Positions 11,444-21,730 of a stretch of 64,000 nt of DNA are shown here, piece by piece. The stretch is taken from NCBI GenBank assembly GCA_964017235.1, contig OZ024936.1:9958496-10022495 (forward strand), read 5' to 3'. Source of the DNA: Sabellastarte sp. h YS-2021. Lineage: Eukaryota > Annelida > Polychaeta > Sabellida > Sabellidae. The notes under the pieces were generated by a model, which was not told the DNA's origin, made no database searches, and saw only the letters and a list, made by a program, of their open reading frames with translations. A program made the position numbers and the translations under genes. How positions within the stretch are numbered: the stretch's first letter is position 1; every line of letters starts with the position of its first letter.

Positions 11444-12664
11444 GTGGTGACAGAACTTTGCATCAACATGACCGCTGGCTTTTATTATGGCTTGTATGCA
11501 TGTGCTTACTTAATTCTTGGCATTGGTTTTACTGGTAGCTGCGTCCTTGGTGTTCTAAATATGTGGCTATGCCCTTGGTGCCCGTGTGAGTGGTGGCTGT
11601 ATACTTGGCATCCATCTGGCTCTATACTGAGTGTTTATCCGTCTGTGTACTTGATGTCCTGACTAGTGGCTGTGTTATTGGTATCCATTTTACTTGTGTC
11701 TGTGTCCATCGCATTCATCTGCGTAATGTCTTTTCTTTGGTATGCATTTGAGTCATGGTTTGTACCTTGGCATATATATGAGTGATGGCTCTTACTTTAG
11801 CATCTGTTTTGGTGATGGCTGTGTCCTTTGCCTTCATCTCAGTGATGGAAATTTCTTTGGCGTCTATCTGAGTGATGCTTCTTTCCTTTGCATCCATCTT
11901 AGCTATAGCTGTATCCTTTGCATTCACCTCAGCAATGGTTATTTGCTGGTGTTCATGGTGAGTGATAACTGATTTTTTTCAACCACCTAATTGATTGCTT
12001 ACTTGGCATCCATCTGAGCAGTTGTTACTTTGGCAACGATTTGAGTGATGACTGAGACTTGGGCATCAATCTGAGTGGTGACAGAATTTTTCATGCATAT
12101 GACTGCTGGCTTTAACCTTAGCATCCATATGATTTATAGTTCATTTGTTGACATCCATATGAGTGATGTTTATTTCCTTTGCATCTTAGTTATAGCTGAA
12201 TCCTTTGCATTCACCTCAGCAATGGGTATTTGCTTGCGACCATGTGAGTGATAGCTGATTTTTTTTCAACCACCTAATTGATTGCTTACTTGGCATCCAT
12301 CTGAGCAGTTGTTGTTACTTTGGCAACGATTTGAGTGATGACTGAGACTTAGGCATCAATCTGAGTGGTGACAGAATTTTTCATGTATATGACTGCTGGC
12401 TTTAACCTTAGCATCCATATGATTTATTGTTCATTTCTTGACATCCATATGAGTGATGTTTATTTCCGTTGCATCTATCTTAGTTAAAGCTGTATTCTTT
12501 GCATTCACCTCAGCAATGGGTATTTGCTTGTGTCCATGCGAGTGATAACCGATTTTTGTGTCAACCACATAATTTGATTGCTTACTTGGCATCCATCTGA
12601 GGGATTGCTGTGACTTGGGCGTCAAATTGAGTGATGACAGAATTTTTCATGTCTGTGACTGCTG
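11444..12664 (+). repeat. Array 1 HOR unit 9, truncated at the array edge
   Basis: The first 550 bp follow the other units. From about 12200 the sequence accumulates private changes: a longer T run at 12257, GTTGTTGTTAC at 12308, and CCGTTGCATCTATCTTAG at about 12467. It then ends at about 12664 after GTGACTGCTG, before the usual GCTTT. Extra divergence at the end of an array is typical of satellite edges that escape homogenisation. Confidence 0.85.
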
Positions 12665-13009
12665 TACAGACTGAGTGTCATAACAAACAATCTAGCAATT
12701 TGTAATTTAAAAATTAAAGAAAGTGTTAATACAATAAAAATTGTAACCTTGTTGTGTTGGCTAAAATATGAAAAATAACTAGTATTTGGATTTTGAAATC
12801 TAACTTCATATTGTTACAAAACATGTTTGGTCAAAAGATAATTATAAAGGAGATACATAATGACAGCTTCAGTCTGTTAAGTAATGCCAGATATGTATCT
12901 TTGACAGAAATTACATATGAATAGGACTATGCTGGTGAATATGATAGTCTAGACAGGTAATTCTAAGCTGGATCCACACAGATCTGAAAGTAAGTGAAAA
13001 TCTGTTTTA
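12665..13009. other. A+T-rich spacer start, no gene seen
   Basis: The composition changes sharply to A+T-rich and the 30-bp monomer disappears. At about 12759 the stretch GGCTAAAATATGAAAAATAACTA loosely resembles the landmark of the following 640-bp repeat (GGTTTAAATATGGAAGATAACTA), so this may be a decayed and shortened copy. That resemblance is weak. No open frame, RNA gene or promoter can be supported. Confidence 0.5.
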
Positions 13010-13060
13010 TTCTACTGGTTAAAATATTAAATAATGGTCACATGTTAATGATTGTGATGG

Positions 13061-13709
13061 TTTGAATATAGAAGATAACTTGTGTTGGACAAAATAAACA
13101 ACTGCATGTGCCTAAGTGACACATTGCAGAATTGGTCTGGTGAAATGGACACCATTCTTTGATAGCTGAACTTGAGTTATTTGTGATAGACTCCCACGCT
13201 GTCTCTCATACAGTGTAATGAAAGTAATTCTAAAGCCAAATTTACAGCTCTGAGATGAAATTTTGAATCCCACAATGATCTCAAGAGATAAAGGAGATAG
13301 TTGCTTGCCTTTGGGGAGTAGTTTACACTACAGAACCTTGGTAAAATGTATGTATTGTTTCTCTGTTCTGCCAACTACCTGTCACAATGAAAAAATAAGG
13401 TCATCGATGTGATGTAAAAGACTAAACTTAATTATAAATGCAGAGGTATAAAAATGAAATTAAACTTGGCAAAATTGTGTGTGAAGATATTTGCCAGAAT
13501 GGCCACACACTGACCAAGAGTTTGGATTGATGACCAAAATTTCACTGTGCCAAATATATACAGTATTCTAATACCTTGCGTATCTGTATACTGCAGTGAT
13601 AAATTGCATCTGTACTATCGTTTTGAAGTATCAGATGCAGCCTTGTGAAATGAAAAACTTATAAATGTAAAAACTTTGTTGGTATGTCAATGATATATTT
13701 TGCCAATGG
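13061..13709 (+). repeat. Spacer repeat unit 1 (649 bp, diverged)
   Basis: This is the most diverged clear unit. It contains TAGCTGAACTTGA at 13163 and TTTTGAATCCC at 13261, which loosely resemble tRNA-type internal promoter boxes. An open frame of 65 codons on the - strand (13177-13374) overlaps the unit but has no counterpart in the sister units. Confidence 0.8.
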
Positions 13710-14316
13710 TTTAAATATGGAAGATAAATAGTGTTGCACAAAATAATCGGCTGACAATATGGCACATGACAGAATAGGTCTGGTAAACACTGGTATCAAT
13801 TCTTTAGTGGCTGAACCCGAGGTATTTGCATTCAGCCGTCATGCAGGTGACAGTGTGTTGAAAGCAATTGAAAGCCAAATGTACACCTGAGATCAGAGTT
13901 TGAATCCCAAAATGATCTCGAGATAAGCAGGTAGTTGCTTGCCTTTGCGTAATAGTTTACACTACAGAACCTTGACACACTGTGTAAATTGATTTCCTTT
14001 TTCCTGCCAATTATCTGTCACAATTAACAGGCAAGTACCTAGGTGTGAGTTAAAATACTAAATAAATTTAAAGGAAAATTGTAATGGCATCTTTGAAGAT
14101 GTTGGCCACACACTGACCAAGACTTTGAATAGATGACCACAATTCCAATGTTGCAAATAGACACAAGATTCTAAAATGTAACCTACCAGTATACTGCAGA
14201 GAAAAACTGCCTCTTGATGTGATATAGAAACATTAGATGCAGCTGATTGAAAGCTAACATGTAAAACTTAAAAATGTCAAATATATTTAAATTTTAATGA
14301 CATGTGGTGCTGTGGG
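13710..14316 (+). repeat. Spacer repeat unit 2 (607 bp, diverged)
   Basis: The unit carries TGGCTGAACCCGAGG at 13808 and AGTTTGAATCCC at 13897, the best preserved pair of tRNA-promoter-like boxes in the repeat family. It shares the order of landmarks with unit 1 but has many substitutions. Confidence 0.8.
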
Positions 14317-14957
14317 TTTAAATATAGAAGATAACTAGTGTTCCACAAAATAGTCAGATGCACGCATTGGCACATAACCGAATTGGTCTGGTCACACTGT
14401 AACCAATTATTTGGTGGCTGAACTCGAGATATTTGTGATCAGCCTTTATGCTAGCAACAGTGTATTGAAAGCAATTTTAAAGGCATGCACAGCTACCTCT
14501 GATATTCCCAAATCGATCTCAGGTGATAAGGCTGGTAGTTGCTTGCCATTGGTCAACAGTTTACATTACAGAACCTTGATCAATTGTATGTACTAGTTTC
14601 CTCTGCCAGTCTTAACTACCTGTCACAATAGAACAGATAAGGTCCAAGGTGTGACACAAAACTAAATAAGTGTATTGATGAATCCAAATGTATCAACTTC
14701 AACTTAAGCTTGCAACAGCATCTTTAAAGATGTTTTCCATAATGGCCACACTGAACATCACTTTGGATGGTTGACCAAAAATCTACATTGCAAATTATAT
14801 TCCAAATTCTTCAACATACAGCCTACCAAAATACTGCAGTGAAAAACTGCATCTTGATGTGATCTAGAAATATCAGATGCAGCTATTCAAATTTTAAAAT
14901 TTCAAAATTAAAAATGTCAAAAATACTTTAAAATGTTAATAGCACTTTGTGCAATGG
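14317..14957 (+). repeat. Spacer repeat unit 3 (641 bp)
   Basis: The first 260 bp resemble units 1-2. From about 14560 the sequence closely matches units 4-5, for example ACTAGTTTCCTCTGCCA followed by CTTAACTACC. The switch in similarity suggests it was the founder of the younger copies. The box B-like site seen in units 1-2 is degraded here (about 14503, GATATTCCCAAATC). Confidence 0.8.
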
Positions 14958-15596
14958 TTTAAATCTGGAAGATAACTGGTGTTAAACAAAAATTAACTGC
15001 ATGTGCTTAGCAATAGGGCACATAACAAATTTGTTCTGATGATACTGGACACAATTATTTCAGTCATTTTACATTATTTGTATTGGGCCCCCTTGCTGGC
15101 AACAATGAATTCAAAGCAATTTTATATCTCAGTGTATCTAATCAACTCATTAATCAACAGTTTACATTACAGAACCTTGATCAATTGTATGTACTAGTTT
15201 CCTCTGCCATTCTTAACTACCTGTCACAATAGAACAGATAAGGTCCAAGGTGTGACACAAAACTAAATAAGTGTATTGATGAATCCAAATACATCAACTT
15301 CAACTTAAGCTTGCAACAGCATCTTTAAAGATGTTTTCCATAATGGCCAACAGCATCTTTAAAGATGTTTTCCATAATGGCCACACTGAACATCACTTTG
15401 GATGGTTGACCAAAATTCTACAGTGCAAAATATATTCCAAATTCTTCCAACATACAGCCTACCAAAATACTGCAGTGAAAAACTGCATCTTGATGTGATC
15501 TAGAAATATCAGATGCAGCTATTCAAATTTTATTAAAATTTCAAAATTAAAAATGTCAAAAATACTTTATAATGTTAATAGCACTTTGTGCAATGG
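14958..15596 (+). repeat. Spacer repeat unit 4 (639 bp)
   Basis: The unit is very similar to unit 5 across its whole length. It contains an additional local 34-bp duplication (15315-15382). Compared with units 1-3 it has lost much of the segment between AAAGCAATTTTA and TCAACAGTTTACATTAC. Confidence 0.85.
15315..15382 (+). repeat. 34-bp direct tandem duplication
   Basis: AACAGCATCTTTAAAG begins at 15315 and again at 15349, and both copies run on to ATAATGGCC. Sister units have this 34-bp segment once (for example at about 14716), so it is a private slippage or end-joining duplication. Confidence 0.9.
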
Positions 15597-16199
15597 TTTA
15601 AATCTGGAAGATAACTGGTGTTAAACAAAAATGAACTGCATGTGCTTAGCAATAAGGCACATAACAAATTTGTTCTGATGATACTGGACACAATTATTTC
15701 AGTCATTTTACATTATTTGTATTAGGCCCCCTTGCTGGCAACAATGAATTCAAAGCAATTTTATATCTCAGTGTATCTAATCAACTCATTGGTCAACAGT
15801 TTACATTACAGAACCTTAATCAATTGTATGTACTAGTTTCCTCTGCCATTCTTAACTACCTGTCACAATAGAACAGATAAGGTCCAAGGTGTGACACACA
15901 AAACTAAATAAGTGTATTGATGAATCCAAATATATCAACTTCAACTTAAGCTTGCAACAGCATCTTTAAATATGTTTTCCATAATGGCCACACTGAACAT
16001 CACTTTGGATGGTTGACCAAAATTCTACAGTGCAAAATATATTCCAAATTCTTCAATATACAGCCTACCAAAATGCTGCAGTGAAAAACTGCATCTTGAT
16101 GTGATCTAGAAATATCAGATGCAGCTATTCAAATTTTAAAATTTCAAATTTAAAAACGTCAAAAATACTTTAAAATGTTAATAGCACTTTGTGCAATGG
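15597..16199 (+). repeat. Spacer repeat unit 5 (603 bp)
   Basis: The unit is near-identical by eye to unit 4 except that it lacks the 34-bp duplication and carries small indels. It has TCATTGGTCAACAG at about 15787, where unit 4 has TCATTAATCAACTC-type changes. Confidence 0.85.
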
Positions 16200-16462
16200 T
16201 TTAAATCTGGAAGATAACTGGTGTTAAACAAAAATTAACTGCATGTGCTTAGCAATAGGGCACATAACAAATTTGTGCTGATGATACTGGACACAATTAT
16301 TTCAATCATTTTACATTATTTGTATTAGGCCCCCTTGCTGGCAACAATGAATTCAAAGCTATTTTATACCTCAGTATATCTAATCAACTCAAACTGGCCA
16401 TGTTTTTAAGACTTTTGCCAAAATGGTGACATGCTGACCAATACTTTAGATAGGTGACTAAA
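16200..16462 (+). repeat. Spacer repeat unit 6, partial with internal deletion
   Basis: The unit follows its sisters to about 16390 (ATCTAATCAACTCA). It then jumps to a diverged match of the later part of the unit (TTGCCAAAATGGTGACATGCTGACCAATACT, compare TTTCCATAATGGCCACACTGAACATCACT) before similarity ends near 16462. About 200 bp of the unit are missing. This marks the right end of the spacer repeat. Confidence 0.65.
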
Positions 16463-16904
16463 ACTAAATAACCAATTCCATATATAGTTTTACAAACTGC
16501 TTAACTGTTATACCACAATATTTTTAGCTCTAAATTCATATTAAGAGCCACTTCCTCATTACCATTCTTTAGAAAACACATTACGACTTGCTACCATAAA
16601 TATGAAGAAATAATGGGAGATTTTTCCAAAATTATTTTTTTGTTTTGATGAAACATTAATGGGTAGAAAGCCTGACAGAATGATTTTTACAATAACTGGT
16701 ACTAATTCTTTTGTTCAATATTCAGACTTTATCATTTCCTCCTAAATGAAACAAAAACCAGAACATCGGATTACTGTACAGATCACTTCTTGCCTACCAT
16801 CCTTTATTACTAAACATTGAATTTTCGGCTTTGTGAAATATTTAATTTATGAAATAAATTAAGCCACTTGCTTTCAATGATGTTGTCCAAGATGTTGTGT
16901 GACT

Positions 16905-16962
16905 ATGCTGAGTACCTGTCCCAATATGACCCTGGCTGTTGAACGGGACGTAAAACCCCAAC
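16905..16962 (+). mobile_element. Possible SINE 3'-tail remnant
   Basis: The segment contains CCTGTCCCAATATGACC and then CTGGCTGTTGAACGGGACG followed by TAAAACCCCAAC. A 'GTTGAAC-GGGACGT-AAACCC' ending is, to my memory, common at the 3' ends of short interspersed elements in some marine invertebrate genomes, molluscs in particular. No 5' part, poly(A) tail or target-site duplication is evident, so it would be a fragment at best. Confidence 0.25.
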
Positions 16963-17512
16963 TTTGTTTCTAAGATGGTGCGTTTTACTTTCACTTTAAA
17001 TATAGAAATGAGGGTTTCTTGATCTAGTTACTGTAGCAATGGGCTGGTTCCAAAAGCCATCATTGAAACACCGAATCTAGTTGGGCAAAGTTATCATGCT
17101 TTTAAGGCATAAATTTGGATAGAAGTTTTTCAAGGATGTTAAGCTAATTTGTTACCTTAGAAAACGAGTCTGTTTTTGTCACCCTTGCTGTTGATCAAAT
17201 CTAGAGTATATGTTTCACCACAGTTAAGGCTGATGATTTATCCAGAATTAAGTAATCTACTGGAAATACCAGTGTTTGTCCATCTGTCTTTGTTACTTTG
17301 ATATTTTTATAATGGTTATAGTTGGGGTGTCGCACATTGAACAACAGTGAGAAATCTGAACTGAATCTGATTTTTACTTTAAGTGTGACACATTCAATGC
17401 CCAAATGGTTAAATGCCCAAATCCTGTCATAAAAATGTTATCTTTAACATAGATTGTTTTAGCATAAGTTATCAGTGAATCCATATGTTGTCATGACTTG
17501 GTTGCTGATTTC

Positions 17513-17632
17513 CAACTGCAAGTGAGAACTAAGTAATTAGATATCTAATTTGTTACCAACTCAGGTATTGAGGCCTCCCTGAGCTGTTAGCAAGTCAGGT
17601 ATCTAATTACTGGGCTCTTTCCTCTGCAGTTG
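17513..17632. repeat. 120-nt imperfect inverted repeat (hairpin)
   Basis: CAACTGCA (17513-17520) pairs with TGCAGTTG (17625-17632). GTAATTAGAT (17533-17542) pairs with ATCTAATTAC (17601-17610). CTCAGG (17560-17565) pairs with CCTGAG (17578-17583). Between the last two helices 17 of 23 positions are Watson-Crick and three more are G-U. The apical loop is 17566-17577, itself containing the palindrome GAGGCCTC. The structure could be a foldback or MITE-like element, or a small-RNA precursor. No target-site duplication is visible and there is no second copy in the window. Confidence 0.75.
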
Positions 17633-18189
17633 TGGGTCTTATACTAGGCCATAGAGCATTTGAGATGCATTGAGAACTTGTCTAGATATACCTAGTTGTC
17701 AAAAATTATGTTAAAAACCAAAATTTTGCCATAACTTCCATATCATTTGTTCTTTTGGATTCTCCTCCATCTGTATTCTGATTCTGGTCTTCAGCTATGT
17801 GTGGGTGGGATATCAAGTCCAAACGTCAGCTTTATGTGATTCAAATCCCATGCATGTTTGTATCAATACTGAATCATCCCCATTGTATTTTGACCAATAA
17901 TAATATCGTAAAAATATAGTTTTACAGTACCGTTGGATGTTAATGAATAATAAGTACCCCATTTATACCTTAGGAGTACTGTAATATGGTCTGTTGTGTG
18001 CATAAAACACTTTTTTTGTCTTTGACATCATTCCATTCTATCACTCCATCCAGTCTTTTAGCCTTCAAGTCAGATAATAACAGCATTTACAATGCAATTA
18101 CAATCTGACATAAGTTTAGCTCTCGAAATGAATGTTTAATGCTGTAAGGCCAAGAGGGTGCATAAGTTTAGCACCTAGTCTGTCACTCT

Positions 18190-18885
18190 TTACTTTGTAT
18201 CAGAGATGGCTTTTTCTTGGCATCCATCTAGGTGATAACTGTGTCCATGACATTCATATCATTAATTGCATTTTTGTAGCATCAGTCTGAGCAATGCCTC
18301 ATTGCTTGGCATCCACTTAAATCATTGTCTCCTTGGCATACAGTCTGGAGTGTAACTGAATCATTGGCCTTCATTTAAGAAGTGACTGATTGGCATCAGT
18401 TTTCTGGTAGACCTGAGTAATTATTTGTTTTTCGCTTGGTGACAAAACTTTACATCCATATGGTTGCTGGCTTTTACCTTGACTTACCTATTGAACTGTT
18501 GGATGATTCGTTGCAATTATTTTTAGTGGTGGCAGTTTCCTTGCTGTCCATCTGAGACCCTGGCTGTGTCTTTAGCTTCTATTTGAATGATTGGTACTTC
18601 CTAGAGAATGATCTGAGTAATGGCTCTTACTTTGGCATCCATCTCAGTGCTGGGCCGTATGCTGGGCATCCAAGTGATGACTGAGTTATTGTACATTTTG
18701 GTTGTAGCTTGATCTTTGGTATTGATTTGAGCGTTTGATATTTTATTGCCATCAGTCTGACTCATAACTCAATCCTCAGTGCCCATGTGACTGTTGATTG
18801 AATGCTTTAGCATCTGAGTAATGGTGGTCTCCTTGATCTCCTGAGTGGTGACTGAATTCATTGCAACTATGTAAATAGTGACTCC
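18190..18885 (+). repeat. Array 2 decayed left edge
   Basis: Monomers are recognisable (TTGGCATCCATCTAGGTG at about 18219) but heavily diverged and irregular. Some segments are decayed versions of the HOR: TTTGAATGATTGGTACTTCC at about 18582 corresponds to TTTGAATGATGGCTACTTCC in the core, and about 18700-18880 follows the core order through TGATTGAATGCTTTAGCATC. The edge unit then jumps from AGTGACTCCTT to ATGTGTTTGATCC at about 18886, omitting roughly 285 bp found in full units. Confidence 0.85.
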
Positions 18886-19202
18886 TTATGTGTTTGATCC
18901 ATCTGTGTCACTGACTGTGTCTTTGTTGTCCATTTGAATGATGGCTACTTCCTGCAGAAATGACCCAAGTGATTGCTCTTACCTTGACAAGAATCTCGGT
19001 GCTGGCAGTTTCCTTGGCATTCATCTGAGTGATGAGTGTTTCCTTGTCACCCAACTGATTGATTGCATGTCTTTGTCAACCATTTGCACGATTGTTGTGT
19101 AATTGGCATCTATTTGAGTGGTGACAGTCCTTGGTATGCATCTGAGTGGCGGCAGACCTTTGCATCCATGTGACTACTAAATTTTATCCTGGCTTCTGAC
19201 TG
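18886..19202 (+). repeat. Array 2 first recognisable partial HOR unit
   Basis: From ATGTGTTTGATCC onward the sequence matches the last ~315 bp of a standard unit with few changes, such as CTGCAGAAATGACCC in place of CTGGAGAAATGACCC. It is continuous with unit 1. Confidence 0.85.
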
Positions 19203-20456
19203 CTAGATGAATGCCAAGGAAACTACCAACACCATCGGGGTGATAACATTTTCCTTGATAGCCAACTGAGTAGTGACTAAATCTTGGCAACCATGAGTGG
19301 TAACTCTCCTTGGGATCCATCTGAGTAATGGATGTTTCTTTGATATATGAGTGATGGTGTGCTTCGCATCCCCCAGAGTTTTGACTGAATCCTTGAGGTC
19401 CATAAGAATGGTCATTAGATTCTTAGTATCCATCTGAGAGATTGCTGTGTCCTAAGCGTCCATGAGTGGTGGCTATTACCTTGGCATTAAAATGAGCAGT
19501 GGTTGTGTCATTTGCAACCACCTGAGTACTTCCTGTGTCATTGATATCTGAGTGAAGTGTTTGTCTTTAGCATCAGAGTTGTAACTGAATCCTGGGTGTC
19601 CAAGAGTGGTGATTGCTAAGCATCTATCTGAGAGATGGGGGTTTCCTGGGCATCTGAGTGGTGATTGCATTCTTGTAGATCCAAGTTGTAACTTGATCTT
19701 TGACATTGATCTGAGCATTTGATGTTTCATTGGCATCAATGTGACTGATGAATCAATCCTGTGTCACTCTGTTGATTGAATGCTTTAGCATCTGAGGAAT
19801 GGTGGTCTCCTTGATCTGAGTGGTGACTGAATTCATTGCAACTATGTAAATAGTGACTCCTTGGAATTCATCTGAGGGATTGATGTTTCTTTATGAAGTA
19901 CCTGAGTGATAGCCTGTGCTTGGTATCCATCCGAGTGTTGGTAGGGTCCTTTTAATCTATCTCAGCAATGGCAGTTTTCTTTTACATCCATCTGAATGAT
20001 TGCTGTCTGTGAACCACCTGGCATCCATCTGAGCGATTGCTGTCTTAATGGCATCTATTTGAGTGGTGCATGAGACTTGGGGTCCGTCTGAGTGGTTCCA
20101 GAACTTTGCATCCATGTCAGAGCTGGATTTTGCCTTGGCTTTTATGTGTTTGATCCATCTGCGTCACTGACTGTCTTTGTTGTCCATTTGAATGATGGCT
20201 ACTTCCTGGAGAAATGACCCAAGTGATTGCTCTTACCTTGACAAGAATCTCGGTGCTGGCAGTTTCCTTGGCATTCATCTGAGTGATGAGTGTTTCCTTG
20301 TCACCCAACTGATTGATTGCATGTCTTTGTCAACCATTTGCACGATTGTTGTGTAATTGGCATCTATTTGAGTGGTGACAGTCCTTGGTATGCATCTGAG
20401 TGGCGGCAGACCTTTGCATCCATGTGACTACTAAATTTTATCCTGGCTTCTGACTG
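19203..20456 (+). repeat. Array 2 HOR unit 1 (1254 bp)
   Basis: The unit is 19-20 bp short, mainly because GGATTTCTTGCACTTGGC-like sequence after GAACCACCTGGC is missing (about 20010). It carries TGACTGATGAATCAATCC at about 19741, a private change. A CCTAAGCG variant at about 19451 instead of CCTGAGCG interrupts the open frame seen in core units. Confidence 0.9.
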
Positions 20457-21730
20457 CTAGATGAATGCCAAGGAAACTACCAACACCATCGGGGTGATAA
20501 CATTTTCCTTGATAGCCAACTGAGTAGTGACTAAATCTTGGCAACCATGAGTGGTAACTCTCCTTGGGATCCATCTGAGTAATGGATGTTTCTTTGATAT
20601 ATGAGTGATGGTGTGCTTCGCATCCCCCAGAGTTTTGACTGAATCCTTGAGGTCCATAAGAATGGTCATTAGATTCTTAGTATCCATCTGAGAGATTGCT
20701 GTGTCCTAAGCGTCCATGAGTGGTGGCTATTACCTTGGCATTAAAATGAGCAGTGGTTGTCATTTGCAACCACCTGAGTACTTCCTGTGTCATTGATATC
20801 TGAGTGAAGTGTTTGTCTTTAGCATCAGAGTTGTAACTGAATCCTGGGTGTCCAAGAGTGGTGATTGCTAAGCATCTATCTGAGAGATGGGGGTTTCCTG
20901 GGCATCTGAGTGGTGATTGCATTCTTGTAGATCCAAGTTGTAACTTGATCTTTGACATTGATCTGAGCATTTGATGTTTCATTGGCATCAATGTGACTGA
21001 TGACTCAATCCTGTGTCACTCTGTTGATTGAATGCTTTAGCATCTGAGGAATGGTGGTCTCCTTGATCTGAGTGGTGACTGAATTCATTGCAACTATGTA
21101 AATAGTGACTCCTTGGAATTCATCTGAGGGATTGATGTTTCTTTATGAAGTACCTGAGTGATAGCCTGTGCTTGGTATCCATCCGAGTGTTGGTTGGGTC
21201 CTTTTAATCTATCTCAGCAATGGCAGTTTTCTTTTACATCCATCTGAATGATTGCTGTCTGTGAACCACCTGGCGGATTTCTTGCACTTGGCATCCATCT
21301 GAGCGATTGCTGTCTTAATGGCATCTATTTGAGTGGTGCATGAGACTTGGGGTCCGTCTGAGTGGTTCCAGGACTTTGCATCCATGTCAGAGCTGGATTT
21401 TGCCTTGGCTTTTATGTGTTTGATCCATCTGCGTCACTGACTGTGTCTTTGTTGTCCATTTGAATGATGGCTACTTCCTGGAGAAATGACCCAAGTGATT
21501 GCTCTTACCTTGACAAGAATCTCGGTGCTGGCAGTTTCCTTGGCATTCATCTGAGTGATGAGTGTTTCCTTGTCACCCAACTGATTGATTGCATGTCTTT
21601 GTCAACCATTTGCACGATTGTTGTGTAATTGGCATCTATTTGAGTGGTGACGGAGTCCTTGGTATGCATCTGAGTGGCGGCAGACCTTTGCATCCATGTG
21701 ACTACTAAATTTTATCCTGGCTTCTGACTG
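20457..21730 (+). repeat. Array 2 HOR unit 2 (1274 bp)
   Basis: The unit is very similar to unit 1 (both have CCTAAGCG and GTGGTAACTCTCC) but regains the 19-bp segment lost there. GTTGTCATTTGC at about 20757 lacks two bases of the usual GTTGTGTCATTTGC. Confidence 0.9.

Larger units (their letters stand above)
1..12664 (+). repeat. Satellite array 1: 30-bp monomers in a ~1440-bp higher-order repeat
   Basis: Degenerate 30-bp monomers run head to tail, recognisable by TTGGCATCCATC followed by TGAGTGATGG. They are organised into higher-order units anchored on the stretch TGGTGACAGAACTTTGCATC. Anchors lie at 1390, 2830, 4267, 5709, 6862, 8306, 9750 and 11444, and the window opens 55 bp inside an earlier unit. 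Intervals are 1440, 1437, 1442, 1153, 1444, 1444 and 1694 bp. A middle tier of about 290 bp is visible inside each unit, marked by GTGGTGACA followed by GCTGGCTTT. The array stops abruptly at about 12664 in the middle of that marker motif. Short open frames of 61-76 codons on both strands are a by-product of the 30-bp period and are not treated as genes. Confidence 0.95.
13010..16390 (+). repeat. Spacer tandem repeat, ~603-649 bp period, six units
   Basis: A landmark close to GGTTTAAATATGGAAGATAAC recurs at 13061, 13710, 14317, 14958, 15597 and 16200, giving intervals of 649, 607, 641, 639 and 603 bp. Each unit then shows, in order, a GGTCTGGT-like segment, TGGCTGAAC, ACAGAACCTTG, TACCTGTCACAAT, ATGGCCACAC, TGACCAAAA and ACTGCAGTGAAAAACTGCATC. 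The first two units are clearly diverged and the later ones (from about 14580) are very similar. The repeat is unrelated to the 30-bp monomer and no coding frame runs through it. Confidence 0.9.
16463..18189. other. Single-copy A+T-rich spacer, no gene seen
   Basis: This stretch shows neither the 30-bp monomer nor the 640-bp spacer repeat. The longest open frame (67 codons, - strand, 17201-17404) has no recognisable domain, no start context worth noting and no neighbouring frame to join, so it is not called. A SINE-tail-like remnant (about 16905-16962) and an imperfect hairpin (17513-17632) are listed separately. Otherwise I see nothing that can be named. Confidence 0.6.

Noticed and set aside
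1-12664. Many 61-76 codon open frames on both strands of array 1
   Set aside because: They are the same few repeat phases copied in each HOR unit, several start at TTG or GTG and not ATG, overlapping frames occur on opposite strands, and no frame crosses a unit boundary.
14411-15197. 61- and 64-codon + strand frames in the spacer repeat
   Set aside because: Both share only the last ~18 codons, because of the ~640-bp repeat, and their upstream parts are unrelated, so they are accidental.
16500-16900. A seventh decayed copy of the 640-bp spacer repeat
   Set aside because: Only scattered resemblances (for example CTTCTTGCCTACC to GTTGCTTGCC) could be found, not in a convincing order.
17201-17404. 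67-codon - strand open frame in the spacer
   Set aside because: It has no recognised motif, no supporting neighbouring exon or promoter, and a length expected by chance in this amount of sequence.
17396-17422. Short direct repeat AATGCCCAAA and a near-palindrome at about 17683
   Set aside because: Both are too short to be distinguished from chance in A+T-rich DNA.
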